A DNA stretch of 13,395 nt from Acidobacteriota bacterium (GCA_013813755.1 JACCRD010000154.1:1-13395), one strand, 5' to 3'; numbered from the stretch's first letter, positions 1-6,776 are shown. A program made the numbers and translations. Notes: generated from the sequence alone by a model not told the origin.

Positions 1-1353
1 AATGTAACGGACGCTTCCAAAGTTCAGGAAACGATCGATGCGGTAAAACTGAAAGTTGATCTGAGTCTTTGGACGGAGAGTGTAAACGGAAACACGGTCA
101 ACTGGTCTCTGCCGGTAGCTGCGCAAAAAGTTTTAAAAGATCAGGCAGTAACGCAGGCAGAAAAAATTATTGAAAGCCGAATCAATTCATTCGGCGTAAA
201 AGAACCGACTCTGCAGAGACACGGAGCCGCGGAGTCCGGACAAATCTTACTACAGATGCCGGGTCTTGATGATCCGCAACGCGTCAAAAAATTAATTGGC
301 GAAACATCAAGTCTCGCTTTGATGAAAATCGTCAGTCCGGGAAATCCTTCGCCAGTGCAGACATTTCCAACTAAAGAAGCCGCTACTCAATCGCTCGGCG
401 GCACAGTTCCAACAAATCGTTTAGTTCTTCCTCTTACCGAACGAGATAATACGGATGAGGCGAATGCTCAAATTCAGCCGCCAAAACAATGGGTTGTTGT
501 TGAAAATCCGGCGGTTGTTGACGGAAGTGAACTGCGCGACGCGGCGGCTGTTTCGCGCACCGGGAGCGAAAGCGATTATCAGATTTCATTTTCATTCAAA
601 CCGGGCGGAGCGCAAAAATTTGGTGATTGGACCGGAAAAAATATCGGTAATTATATGGCGGTCGTCCTCAACGACGAAGTAAAATCAGCCGCTTATATCA
701 AATCGCAAATTTTCGATTCAGGCGAAATTTCCGGTCGATTTACAAAAGCGACTGCCGAAGATTTATCTCTCACATTAAAATCCGGCGCGCTTCCGGCTGA
801 AATCGAATATCAGGAAGAACGCACCGTCGGACCAAGTTTAGGAGCTGACTCAATCCGCGCGGGTGTTACAGCGTCAATCGGCGGGCTTGTTTTTGTCATC
901 ATCTTTATGTTGATTTACTATCGCGGCGCCGGAATCAATGCGGTAATCGCCTTACTTTTGAATATGCTCCTGACAGTTGCCGGGTTAATTGTTCTTGATT
1001 CAACTTTAACCTTACCGGGAATTGCCGGATTGATTCTCGGCATCGGGATGGCAGTTGACTCGAACGTCTTGATTTTTGAGCGAATCCGCGAGGAACTGCG
1101 GGACGGTAAGACTGTCGCAAATGCCATTGAACTTGGTTTTGACCGTGCTTTTATCACAATTGTCGATACGCATATCACGACGATTCTTTCGTCGGTTATT
1201 CTTTACCTCTATGGTTCGGGTCCGATTCGCGGCTTCGCTGTGACACTTATTCTGGGGCTTTTAATTAATTTATTTTCAGCCGTTTTTGTGTCGCGCACAA
1301 TTTTTATGTGGTTGCTTGAACGCAATCCGAATATGAAGAAATTAAGTATCTAA
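1..1353 (+). CDS. secD: Protein translocase subunit SecD (5' partial)
   Basis: SecD works with SecF at the SecYEG channel, using the proton gradient to help pull exported proteins into the periplasm. The reading frame is open from base 1, so the start codon and TM1 lie upstream; 450 residues are visible, against about 615 for E. coli SecD. The N-terminal part shows the periplasmic P1 region (AEKIIESRINSFGV, then QILLQMPGLDDPQRVKKLIG near residues 80-100). The membrane half begins near residue 285 after EYQEERTVGPSLGADSIRAG. The TM4 motif GMAVDSNVLIFERIREEL contains the conserved Asp (residue 353 of the visible part, bases 1057-1059) linked to proton movement in E. coli SecD. The C-terminal membrane segments are complete and end in a short basic tail. 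secF follows after 56 bases, the usual secDF order. Family assignment is secure. Confidence 0.97.
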   Translation, partial: NVTDASKVQETIDAVKLKVDLSLWTESVNGNTVNWSLPVAAQKVLKDQAVTQAEKIIESRINSFGVKEPTLQRHGAAESGQILLQMPGLDDPQRVKKLIGETSSLALMKIVSPGNPSPVQTFPTKEAATQSLGGTVPTNRLVLPLTERDNTDEANAQIQPPKQWVVVENPAVVDGSELRDAAAVSRTGSESDYQISFSFKPGGAQKFGDWTGKNIGNYMAVVLNDEVKSAAYIKSQIFDSGEISGRFTKATAEDLSLTLKSGALPAEIEYQEERTVGPSLGADSIRAGVTASIGGLVFVIIFMLIYYRGAGINAVIALLLNMLLTVAGLIVLDSTLTLPGIAGLILGIGMAVDSNVLIFERIREELRDGKTVANAIELGFDRAFITIVDTHITTILSSVILYLYGSGPIRGFAVTLILGLLINLFSAVFVSRTIFMWLLERNPNMKKLSI

Positions 1354-1378
1354 ACCAGTGATAAGTGAAAATCCGAAA

Positions 1379-1406
1379 ACTTACCACTTACTACTTACCA
1401 CTTATT
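1379..1406 (+). repeat. Four-copy heptamer tandem repeat between secD and secF
   Basis: Four consecutive 7-base units read ACTTACC, ACTTACT, ACTTACC and ACTTATT with no gaps. Just upstream, AGTGATAAGTG (1357-1367) is partly complementary: ATAAGTG (1361-1367) pairs with CACTTAT (1399-1405), so the gap could fold into a hairpin. Repeats of this TAAGTGG/CCACTTA type recall dispersed intergenic repeats in some genomes, but copies elsewhere cannot be seen here. The array ends three bases before the preferred secF ATG and sits where a Shine-Dalgarno site would be expected. Confidence 0.7.
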
Positions 1407-1409
1407 AAA

Positions 1410-2558
1410 ATGTTTGAATTTTTTAGCAATATTAATGTTGATTGGATGGGCATTCGCAAGCCTTTAATAGCACTTTCGGTTCTTATTCTGCTGGCAGGTT
1501 TAATTTCAGCGGTTGGACGGCAGGTGACTCCGGGCGGAACCGACGCGTTCAATCTCGGTGTTGATTTTCAAGGCGGAACGGTGATTACCGCCAAGTTCAA
1601 AGGCGAAAAACCTGCCGAAGATCAAATTCGCACGGCTTTGCAGAATATCGGCGTAAGCGACCCGCTTATTCAGGCTTCAACTGATAAAAAAGACGAAGTT
1701 TTAATTAAAGTACCGCTTTTCGAAAATACAGGAACAAGTCCTTCAGCTCAAATTCAAACAGACTCAAATACCCCAACCGAAAGCGCAAGTTCAAATCCAC
1801 AACCTGTCCAGAATGAGCAGGAAAAAAACCAAATAAATCAGGGACGCGCATTAGTTAAACAGGCTCTCGATACGTTTGGCAAGGAAGCTGAAGCGGCAAC
1901 AAATTTGGATCAAGACGAAACGGCAGCATATAAAATTGTCGGAACTGATTCGGTTGGACCGGTAGCCGGCGCGCAACTGAGAAATCAAGCTATTCTCGCC
2001 ACACTTTTAGGAATGGTCGGCATTTTGCTTTATATTGCTTTCCGATACGATTGGACTTATGCGGCGGGCGCGGTGATCGCCGTATTTCACGATGTTCTAA
2101 TTACTCTTGCCTTCTTTTCGGTTTTTCAATGGGAAGTAAGTTTGACCGTGCTTGCCGCGCTTCTCACACTGGTCGGGTTTTCCGTCAACGACTCGATTGT
2201 AATATTTGACCGAATCCGTGAAAATCTTGGCTTAAACCGAAACAAATCGCTTTACAATCTGGTAAACGATTCAATTAATCAAACAATGTCGCGCACAATA
2301 ATTACAGGCGGGTTAGTATTTCTTTCGGTTCTGGCGCTCGTTCTTTTCGGCGGCGAAGTTCTTAGAGGATTTTCCCTTGCGCTCTTTGTCGGAGTTATAA
2401 CCGGAACTTATTCGACTATCGCAATCGCCAGTCCGATTGCTATTTGGTGGCAGGACAAACTTGGCGCGGCGAAAGTTAAATTAACCGAAGTCAAGCGAAC
2501 CGATAAAATTGCTTCATCAGCACGTCGTTCGGTTGTCAGAAGACCAATTGCCAGATAG
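1410..2558 (+). CDS. secF: Protein translocase subunit SecF
   Basis: SecF is the partner of SecD in the proton-driven accessory complex of the Sec translocon, in the inner membrane. From the ATG at 1410 the protein has 382 residues. TM1 is at about 16-36, followed by the conserved periplasmic motif FNLGVDFQGGT (47-57). Five C-terminal membrane segments run from about 193 to 347. TM4 carries GFSVNDSIVIFDRIREN with the conserved Asp261 and Arg268. Odd feature: residues about 105-168 are a hydrophilic stretch rich in Ser, Asn, Gln and Glu inside the periplasmic domain, which looks like a flexible insertion. A GTG at 1365 would add 15 residues, but these would be encoded by the heptamer repeat, so ATG 1410 followed by MFEFFSNINVDWMGIRKP is preferred. 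Neither start has a clear ribosome binding site. The tail after TM6 is basic (RRSVVRRP). Confidence 0.95.
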   Translation: MFEFFSNINVDWMGIRKPLIALSVLILLAGLISAVGRQVTPGGTDAFNLGVDFQGGTVITAKFKGEKPAEDQIRTALQNIGVSDPLIQASTDKKDEVLIKVPLFENTGTSPSAQIQTDSNTPTESASSNPQPVQNEQEKNQINQGRALVKQALDTFGKEAEAATNLDQDETAAYKIVGTDSVGPVAGAQLRNQAILATLLGMVGILLYIAFRYDWTYAAGAVIAVFHDVLITLAFFSVFQWEVSLTVLAALLTLVGFSVNDSIVIFDRIRENLGLNRNKSLYNLVNDSINQTMSRTIITGGLVFLSVLALVLFGGEVLRGFSLALFVGVITGTYSTIAIASPIAIWWQDKLGAAKVKLTEVKRTDKIASSARRSVVRRPIAR

Positions 2559-2980
2559 TATTCCGGCATTCTCAAAAATTGGTTTTAGTCAAATGTTTTT
2601 CGACGTAACGGTAATATAATATTTGACGAATAAAACTTTGAAAATCAGGGAAATATTTCTTGACTTTCTTAAAGCAAGGCTTTAGAATTCAAATCGTTGC
2701 TGGTCAATTAAATATTTCGTCTCTGCTTTTTTTCCGTCAGTGAAATAGCTGCGGTTGAATTTGTAGAACTTTTGTATGCTAGACTGGCAAAAGTCTATAT
2801 TCCCGCATTTTCATTTATAAAGTTTAAAAGTAGAAAAAGTTTTAGCTTATCAGGCAAATCGTCTAATTATTAAAGTACGATTGAGACTTGAAATCTAATT
2901 TGTACCATCATCTTTAACGGCAACAATTAGTCTCTTAACCTTTGACCTATTTGGCACCGGAGAAAAGGGAGGAAAATAAA
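2559..2980. other. 422-base non-coding gap upstream of tonB
   Basis: No convincing ORF lies here; only very short frames are seen. There is no clear intrinsic terminator directly after secF. The gap holds a sigma70-type promoter at 2660-2688 and then about 285 bases of AT-rich leader. Short inverted repeats in the leader are TAGACT-N6-AGTCTA (2780-2797), AATCGT...ACGATT (about 2862-2887), and GAGACT (2883-2888) facing AGTCTC near 2929-2934. I recognise no known riboswitch. A second weak promoter-like pair is TTGAGA (2881-2886), 16 bases, TACCAT (2903-2908). The Shine-Dalgarno GGGAGG of tonB is at 2967-2972. Confidence 0.6.
2660..2688 (+). promoter_or_regulatory. Putative sigma70 promoter of the tonB-exbB-exbD cluster, with overlapping dyad
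   Basis: TTGACT (2660-2665), a 17-base spacer, then TAGAAT (2683-2688): each box differs from consensus at one position and the spacing is ideal. Two dyads sit on it. GAAATATTTC (2650-2659) is a perfect 10-bp palindrome ending exactly where the -35 box begins. TAAAGC-AAG-GCTTTA (2670-2684) lies in the spacer and runs into the -10 box. AAATATTTC recurs at 2710-2718, just after the expected start of transcription. These could be operator sites; no regulator is identifiable. Confidence 0.6.
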
Positions 2981-3841
2981 ATGTTAGATCAGTTAGTCGA
3001 ATCAAAAAGCAGTGCTAGAGAAAACACTAGAAGAAGCGGTTTTTTATTTACCACTTTTGTAATAGTGGGTTCAATTTTAATGAGCGCCTGGTTATACAGC
3101 CTCTTTGCGCAGGATTATGGACTCAGTTCCGGCGATTTGGAACTTTCCGCTTTGGTCGCGCCGGTTCCGGTTGCCGAAGAAGAACCGCCACCAGAGCCGG
3201 AACCGGAAGAAATAAAGCCGAAAGAAATTGCCAAAGCCGCGCCAAACGTCGATGTCAGAAAAGAGATTATTCAGCGACTAGATGAATCTCCGAAAGTCCC
3301 GGACCAGCCGAGCGTCGTTAAAAATACGACTCCGCCGCCGGTCAAAGGGATGAAAACAATCATCGGATCGGAAAACAAGAATTTCGAAAATTCAGCGCCC
3401 GCCAGTTATCGTGGACCGGTAAGCACCGATGGTAAGGGAATTGCCGGTGCCGGAGGAGTTCCAAACAGCGGCAGTGAAAAGGGTGGAACAGCGCCACCGC
3501 CACCGCCACCGCCGCCGCCGCCGCCAGCTAAAAAGGTAGAGCCACCCGCACCGAAAGTGCCAAGAACTGTTTCACAGGGTGTAATTAATGGTAAAGCGAC
3601 CAGCTTACCAAAACCCCCGTATCCGGCTGCCGCGAGAGCCGTTCGTGCCAGTGGTGCCGTTAATGTTTCGGTGAAAATTGACGAGAATGGCAACGTTGTT
3701 TCGGCAAGCGCGACCAGCGGTCATCCGCTTCTCCGGGCGGCGGCTGTCCAAGCGGCTCGCAGCGCGAAATTCGCGCCGACGCAGCTTTCAGGTCAGCCCG
3801 TTTCGGTGACAGGTATTATCGTCTATAATTTTGTTCCTTAA
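2981..3841 (+). CDS. tonB: Energy transducer TonB
   Basis: TonB links the ExbB/ExbD proton motor in the inner membrane to outer-membrane TonB-dependent transporters. The 286-residue protein has a basic N-terminus, one membrane anchor (about 20-42), and a long periplasmic linker rich in Pro, Glu and Lys (about 60-200). An uninterrupted run of eleven prolines lies at residues 172-182. The C-terminal TonB domain (about 205-286) includes KPPYPAAARAVRASGAVNVS and VKIDENGNVVSASATSGHP and ends in IIVYNFVP. ATG 2981 is chosen because GGGAGG lies eight bases before it; a TTG at 2942 would add 13 residues but has no such site. It heads the cluster with exbB and two exbD genes, as expected for a Ton system. 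TolA is a less likely alternative, because the C-terminal domain matches TonB. Confidence 0.92.
   Translation: MLDQLVESKSSARENTRRSGFLFTTFVIVGSILMSAWLYSLFAQDYGLSSGDLELSALVAPVPVAEEEPPPEPEPEEIKPKEIAKAAPNVDVRKEIIQRLDESPKVPDQPSVVKNTTPPPVKGMKTIIGSENKNFENSAPASYRGPVSTDGKGIAGAGGVPNSGSEKGGTAPPPPPPPPPPPAKKVEPPAPKVPRTVSQGVINGKATSLPKPPYPAAARAVRASGAVNVSVKIDENGNVVSASATSGHPLLRAAAVQAARSAKFAPTQLSGQPVSVTGIIVYNFVP
3494..3526 (+). repeat. CCR triplet repeat encoding eleven prolines in TonB
   Basis: Eleven proline codons in a row use only CCA and CCG, starting as three alternating CCA-CCG pairs, then four CCG and a final CCA. Such near-identical triplets may vary in length by slippage. Runs of proline are known to stall ribosomes unless EF-P is present. 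Confidence 0.9.
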
Positions 3842-3853
3842 ATGATCAGGCTA

Positions 3854-3891
3854 AGTGAAATGAGGAGTTGTCAAACGCTCCTCATTTCATT
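3854..3891 (+). terminator. Intercistronic hairpin between tonB and exbB
   Basis: TGAAATGAGGAG (3856-3867) is perfectly complementary to CTCCTCATTTCA (3878-3889), giving a 12-bp stem with a 10-base loop. One G-U and one A-T pair can extend it. It starts 14 bases after the tonB stop. No run of T follows, so it is a weak candidate for full termination and may instead be a processing or mRNA-stability element that sets the ratio of tonB to exbB transcript. Confidence 0.55.
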
Positions 3892-3938
3892 ATCATATCC
3901 GCTATTATAAAAATTTAGATTTCTTTGGAGGAAAACCC

Positions 3939-4676
3939 ATGACTTTTTTAGGTACCGTTTTAGGTTTGTTTTTGTTATTCACCGCAGAGGGAGCGCAACC
4001 CTTCGGTCTATATGAAATCGCGCAAAGTTTAACAATCCCGGGCTGGGCTGTTATTATCATTCTTTTGCTAATGTCAATTTATATGATTGCGGTCGGAATT
4101 GAACGTTATTTAACTTACAGCAAAGCTAAATCACAATCTCGCCAGTATGCTCCGAAAGTTGCTCAGGCATTAAAGAACAGCAACATCGATGAAGCTATCA
4201 ATATTAGCGATAAACATAAAGATTCTCATTTAGCAATGATTGTCTCTTCAGGTTTGAAGGAATTTCAGGCTCATCAGGGAAATTCAGACATTTCAGGCGA
4301 TGAAATGGAAGCTTCAAAACGCGCTCTGCAGCGTGCTATCGCTGTTAAAACCGCAGAATTAAAACGCGGTTTGGCAGGTCTCGCAACGGTTGGTTCAACT
4401 GCTCCGTTTGTCGGTTTGTTTGGAACAGTAGTTGGGATTATCGGCGCGTTTAATGCTTTGAGATCAAATGAAACAGCCGGTATCGGCGCGGTTGGTGGTT
4501 CGATTGCGGAAGCGCTTGTCGCCACAGCTTTTGGTATCGCGGTAGCCGTTCCAGCCGTTTGGTTGTTTAACTATTTTACAAATAAAGTTACCAGTTTCGG
4601 TGTTGAAATGGAAAATTCAGCTTCAGAATTAGTTGACTATTTCATCAAACAAAAAACAAAGCAGTTAAATAGCTAA
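3939..4676 (+). CDS. exbB: ExbB/TolQ family proton channel subunit (MotA/TolQ/ExbB)
   Basis: ExbB forms the pentameric inner-membrane channel that, with ExbD, uses the proton gradient to drive TonB. The 245-residue protein has an N-terminal hydrophobic segment (about 2-16), a membrane segment at about 36-55, a cytoplasmic loop, then TM segments at about 148-172 and 188-213. The family motif STAPFVGLFGTVVGIIGAF spans 153-171, with Thr163 matching the channel Thr148 of E. coli. GSIAEALVATAFGIAVAVPA (187-206) carries Glu191 and Thr196, the equivalents of E. coli Glu176 and Thr181. All channel residues are intact. TTTGGAGG ends seven bases before the ATG. The neighbours tonB and exbD favour ExbB over TolQ, but the two families are hard to separate by eye. 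Confidence 0.92.
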   Translation: MTFLGTVLGLFLLFTAEGAQPFGLYEIAQSLTIPGWAVIIILLLMSIYMIAVGIERYLTYSKAKSQSRQYAPKVAQALKNSNIDEAINISDKHKDSHLAMIVSSGLKEFQAHQGNSDISGDEMEASKRALQRAIAVKTAELKRGLAGLATVGSTAPFVGLFGTVVGIIGAFNALRSNETAGIGAVGGSIAEALVATAFGIAVAVPAVWLFNYFTNKVTSFGVEMENSASELVDYFIKQKTKQLNS

Positions 4677-4713
4677 TTGTAGATTTTGTATTCAGTATAG
4701 GGAGAAACTTTAT

Positions 4714-5163
4714 ATGTCAATGACAATTGGTGGTGCCGATGAGTATAACTCAGAAATTAACGTAACGCCGATGGTGGACGTAATGCTGGTTTTGCTGATC
4801 ATTTTTATGGTCGTCACACCTCTGCTCCAGCAAGGGGTGTCAGTAAATCTTCCGCGCGATATGATTAGTCCTGAAGAAGACGCCGATATCGCAAAAGATA
4901 CGTCGGTGGTGGTCGCTATTCCCGATAACAGCAATTTCTACATCGGGAAAGATCAATATCCGTTGACCGAACTCGGAGACAAGATCAAAAGATTGATGGA
5001 GAATAAAACTCCCGATAAACGGATTGTTTACATTAAGAGCGGTGTCGAAGTTGATTATGGAAGAGTAGTTGAAGCAATCGATACGATTCGTAAGCAGGAC
5101 ATCGACAAAATTGGTTTAGTCGCTGACAGAAAGAAAGGCGGCGGCGAACCAAAAGCGAACTAG
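4714..5163 (+). CDS. exbD: ExbD/TolR family biopolymer transport protein (first copy)
   Basis: ExbD is the single-pass subunit inside the ExbB pentamer; its membrane Asp carries protons and its periplasmic domain contacts TonB. This copy has 149 residues. It begins with a short cytoplasmic part and then the signature INVTPMVDVMLVLLIIFMVV (15-34), with the essential Asp22. The periplasmic part includes RIVYIKSGVEVDYGRVVEAI, typical of the ExbD/TolR fold, and ends in a Lys/Gly-rich tail. AGGGAG lies nine bases before the ATG. It follows exbB by 37 bases and precedes a second, divergent exbD by 43 bases, so all are probably on one transcript. Confidence 0.92.
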   Translation: MSMTIGGADEYNSEINVTPMVDVMLVLLIIFMVVTPLLQQGVSVNLPRDMISPEEDADIAKDTSVVVAIPDNSNFYIGKDQYPLTELGDKIKRLMENKTPDKRIVYIKSGVEVDYGRVVEAIDTIRKQDIDKIGLVADRKKGGGEPKAN

Positions 5164-5206
5164 TCTTTGAAAGAGAATTAAAATTCAGATTTGGAGTTAA
5201 AAAGTT

Positions 5207-5686
5207 ATGGCAATGTCTTCAGCCGGCTCTTCAGGAGGAGCTACACCAAATATTAATGTAACGCCGTTAATCGATGTTTTGCTGGTGCTTTTGATTATTT
5301 TTATGGTAATTACGCCGCTTAAACCAAGTCGGTTTGAAGCTAAAGTACCGGCAGAGCCGAAACCGGAAGAACAGGAAGTCGATCCAAAGCCGAATCCTCT
5401 AACTTTAGTAGTAACCGTTAACAAAAGTGATATGAAATTATCACTTAATAAAGAAAATGCCGGCGATGTTTCGGATGCCAGTTCTTTGACAACACAGCTT
5501 TCGGAAATTTTTAAGGAAAGAGATACCAACGGTGTTTTTCGTGAAGGCACAAACGAAGTAGAAAAAACTGTCTTTATCAAATCACCTCGTACAGTAAAAT
5601 ATGGCGACGTGGTCAAAGTGATTGACGCGGTCAAACAAGCCGGAGCACAGCCAATCGGGCTACAGATTGATGATTTAACCGAATAA
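5207..5686 (+). CDS. exbD: ExbD/TolR family biopolymer transport protein (second copy)
   Basis: This is a second ExbD-type subunit of 159 residues. After a small Ser/Gly-rich cytoplasmic segment comes NINVTPLIDVLLVLLIIFMV (15-34) with the proton-carrying Asp23. The periplasmic domain has an acidic Pro-rich linker (about 47-63, PAEPKPEEQEVDPKP) and ends with VFIKSPRTVKYGDVVKVIDA and a QIDDLTE tail. Outside the membrane helix it differs clearly from the first copy, so it is not a recent duplicate; the motor may contain both as a heteromer. GGAG lies ten bases upstream of ATG 5207. An in-frame ATG at 5213 is an alternative start two codons later. TolR is another possible name. Confidence 0.9.
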   Translation: MAMSSAGSSGGATPNINVTPLIDVLLVLLIIFMVITPLKPSRFEAKVPAEPKPEEQEVDPKPNPLTLVVTVNKSDMKLSLNKENAGDVSDASSLTTQLSEIFKERDTNGVFREGTNEVEKTVFIKSPRTVKYGDVVKVIDAVKQAGAQPIGLQIDDLTE

Positions 5687-5691
5687 TTCAG

Positions 5692-5746
5692 CTTAAAATT
5701 AAATACAAAAACTAAAGTTAATCTCTTCGGTTTTTGTAATTTTAAG
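5692..5746 (+). repeat. AT-rich inverted repeat between exbD2 and the TPR lipoprotein gene
   Basis: CTTAAAAT (5692-5699) pairs with ATTTTAAG (5739-5746), and TACAAAAAC (5704-5712) pairs with GTTTTTGTA (5730-5738). A four-base bulge (5700-5703) lies on the left arm, and the loop is 17 bases. The stem is long but mostly A-T. It could be a partial terminator or an RNA-processing site; the gene downstream has its own Shine-Dalgarno site. Confidence 0.45.
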
Positions 5747-5766
5747 TCTTAAATGGAGTCGAAAAA

Positions 5767-6639
5767 ATGAGATTCTCTCGTGTAGGGACAATTGTCTTAA
5801 TATTTACAACGGTTTTAATCGGAGCCAACTGCTCTTATTATAATCAGATTATCGCCCGGAAAAATCTTGTGGACGGCGGCAAAGCCTACAAAAACAGGAA
5901 ATTTCAGGAAGCCGAACAACTCTTTCGGGATGCCATCAGCCGCGATCCGAACGGTGAAAACCTTGAAGGCAGAACGGCTCAGTTATTTTTAGCCAGAACT
6001 TTACATTCTGTCTATATTGGTAATCGTTCAGATACCGCGAAAGCAGAAGAAGCCATCGGGGAATATAAAAAAGTTTTAGCCAAAGATATAGCGGATAGTA
6101 GTTCATTTAAAGCTGTTGCCAATCTTCTGGAGAATCTTAACAGAGAAGACGAGTGGCTGAAATGGATTACCGACCGGACAAATGATGAAAAAGTTCCGCC
6201 TGAGCAACGCGCTGAAGCTTTGACCTCGCTTGCCGCTAAACAATATACGTGCGCAAACGATATTAGTGATGCCGAATCGGTTAAAAAGGAAATTACCAAA
6301 GACGGCAAACCGGCTTATCAATTTACGAAACCAGCGAATCCAGCTGATTTTGAACAGCTCAAACAATGTGCTCAGAGAGGATCTGAGATTATCGAAAGAG
6401 CCGTTAAACTTGATGCAAACAGCGATTCAATATGGTCTTACAAAGCTAACATGTTGATTCAACAAATGCGTATTGCTGAAATGGAAGGCAATAATGAATT
6501 GAAAGAATCATTAAAAGCTGAGGCGGAAAAAGCTAAAGAAAGATTTACCGAATTAGCTAAGATTAAGAAAGACAAAGCTGATGCTGAAGAAGCAGCGCGA
6601 AAAGCAAAAGAAGAAGAAGCAAACAAAAATAAAAAATAA
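5767..6639 (+). CDS. TPR-repeat lipoprotein of the Ton cluster
   Basis: A 290-residue probable lipoprotein. The N-terminus is a short basic region, a hydrophobic core (about 7-20) and Cys22 followed by Ser, so it should be lipidated and face the periplasm. The residue before the Cys is Asn, which departs from the usual Ala/Gly/Ser. A TPR-like helical pair lies at about 33-62 (GGKAYKNRKFQEAEQLFRDA), with a possible further TPR helix near 91-106 and another near 200-216. The last 50 residues are a charged Lys/Glu/Ala helix, probably coiled coil. TPR domains bind proteins; the partner is unknown. It is last in the cluster, 80 bases after the second exbD, with GGAG eight bases before its ATG, and is followed by a terminator. 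A role in the Ton machine is inferred from position only. Confidence 0.8.
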   Translation: MRFSRVGTIVLIFTTVLIGANCSYYNQIIARKNLVDGGKAYKNRKFQEAEQLFRDAISRDPNGENLEGRTAQLFLARTLHSVYIGNRSDTAKAEEAIGEYKKVLAKDIADSSSFKAVANLLENLNREDEWLKWITDRTNDEKVPPEQRAEALTSLAAKQYTCANDISDAESVKKEITKDGKPAYQFTKPANPADFEQLKQCAQRGSEIIERAVKLDANSDSIWSYKANMLIQQMRIAEMEGNNELKESLKAEAEKAKERFTELAKIKKDKADAEEAARKAKEEEANKNKK

Positions 6640-6660
6640 TTTTGCCTGCGTAATTTTTAG

Positions 6661-6701
6661 AAGGTGTTACTCGATGATATTTCAATTGGGTAACACCTTT
6701 T
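6661..6701 (+). terminator. Intrinsic terminator after the tonB-exbB-exbD cluster
   Basis: AAGGTGTTAC (6661-6670) pairs perfectly with GTAACACCTT (6690-6699), followed by a short T run (TTTT, 6698-6701). The loop is 19 bases. It lies 21 bases after the TPR lipoprotein stop and separates the cluster from rel. Confidence 0.7.
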
Positions 6702-6776
6702 GGCTTTGGACAAAAAATAAATGTTAATTATAACAATTCTAAAAAAGAAATAAATGTTGCGATCGGTTTAACTTTA

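Noticed and set aside
1379..1406. CRISPR-like array
   Set aside because: The units are seven bases and contiguous with no spacers; it is a simple tandem repeat.
2942..2980. TTG start extending TonB by 13 residues
   Set aside because: GGGAGG is placed eight bases before ATG 2981, and the extra residues would be encoded over that ribosome site.
2695..2980. Known riboswitch (for example cobalamin) upstream of tonB
   Set aside because: I could not recognise the conserved core of any known class; only short AT-rich stems are seen.
3406..3693. Minus-strand Gly-rich frame opposite tonB
   Set aside because: The poly-Gly stretch is only the reverse reading of the CCR proline repeat; no start signal or family match.
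5197..5634. A 145-codon open frame on the minus strand opposite the second exbD
   Set aside because: The plus strand encodes a clear ExbD with a ribosome site and the Asp motif. The minus frame is Ser/Thr-rich, matches no family I know and is a mirror of the coding bias.
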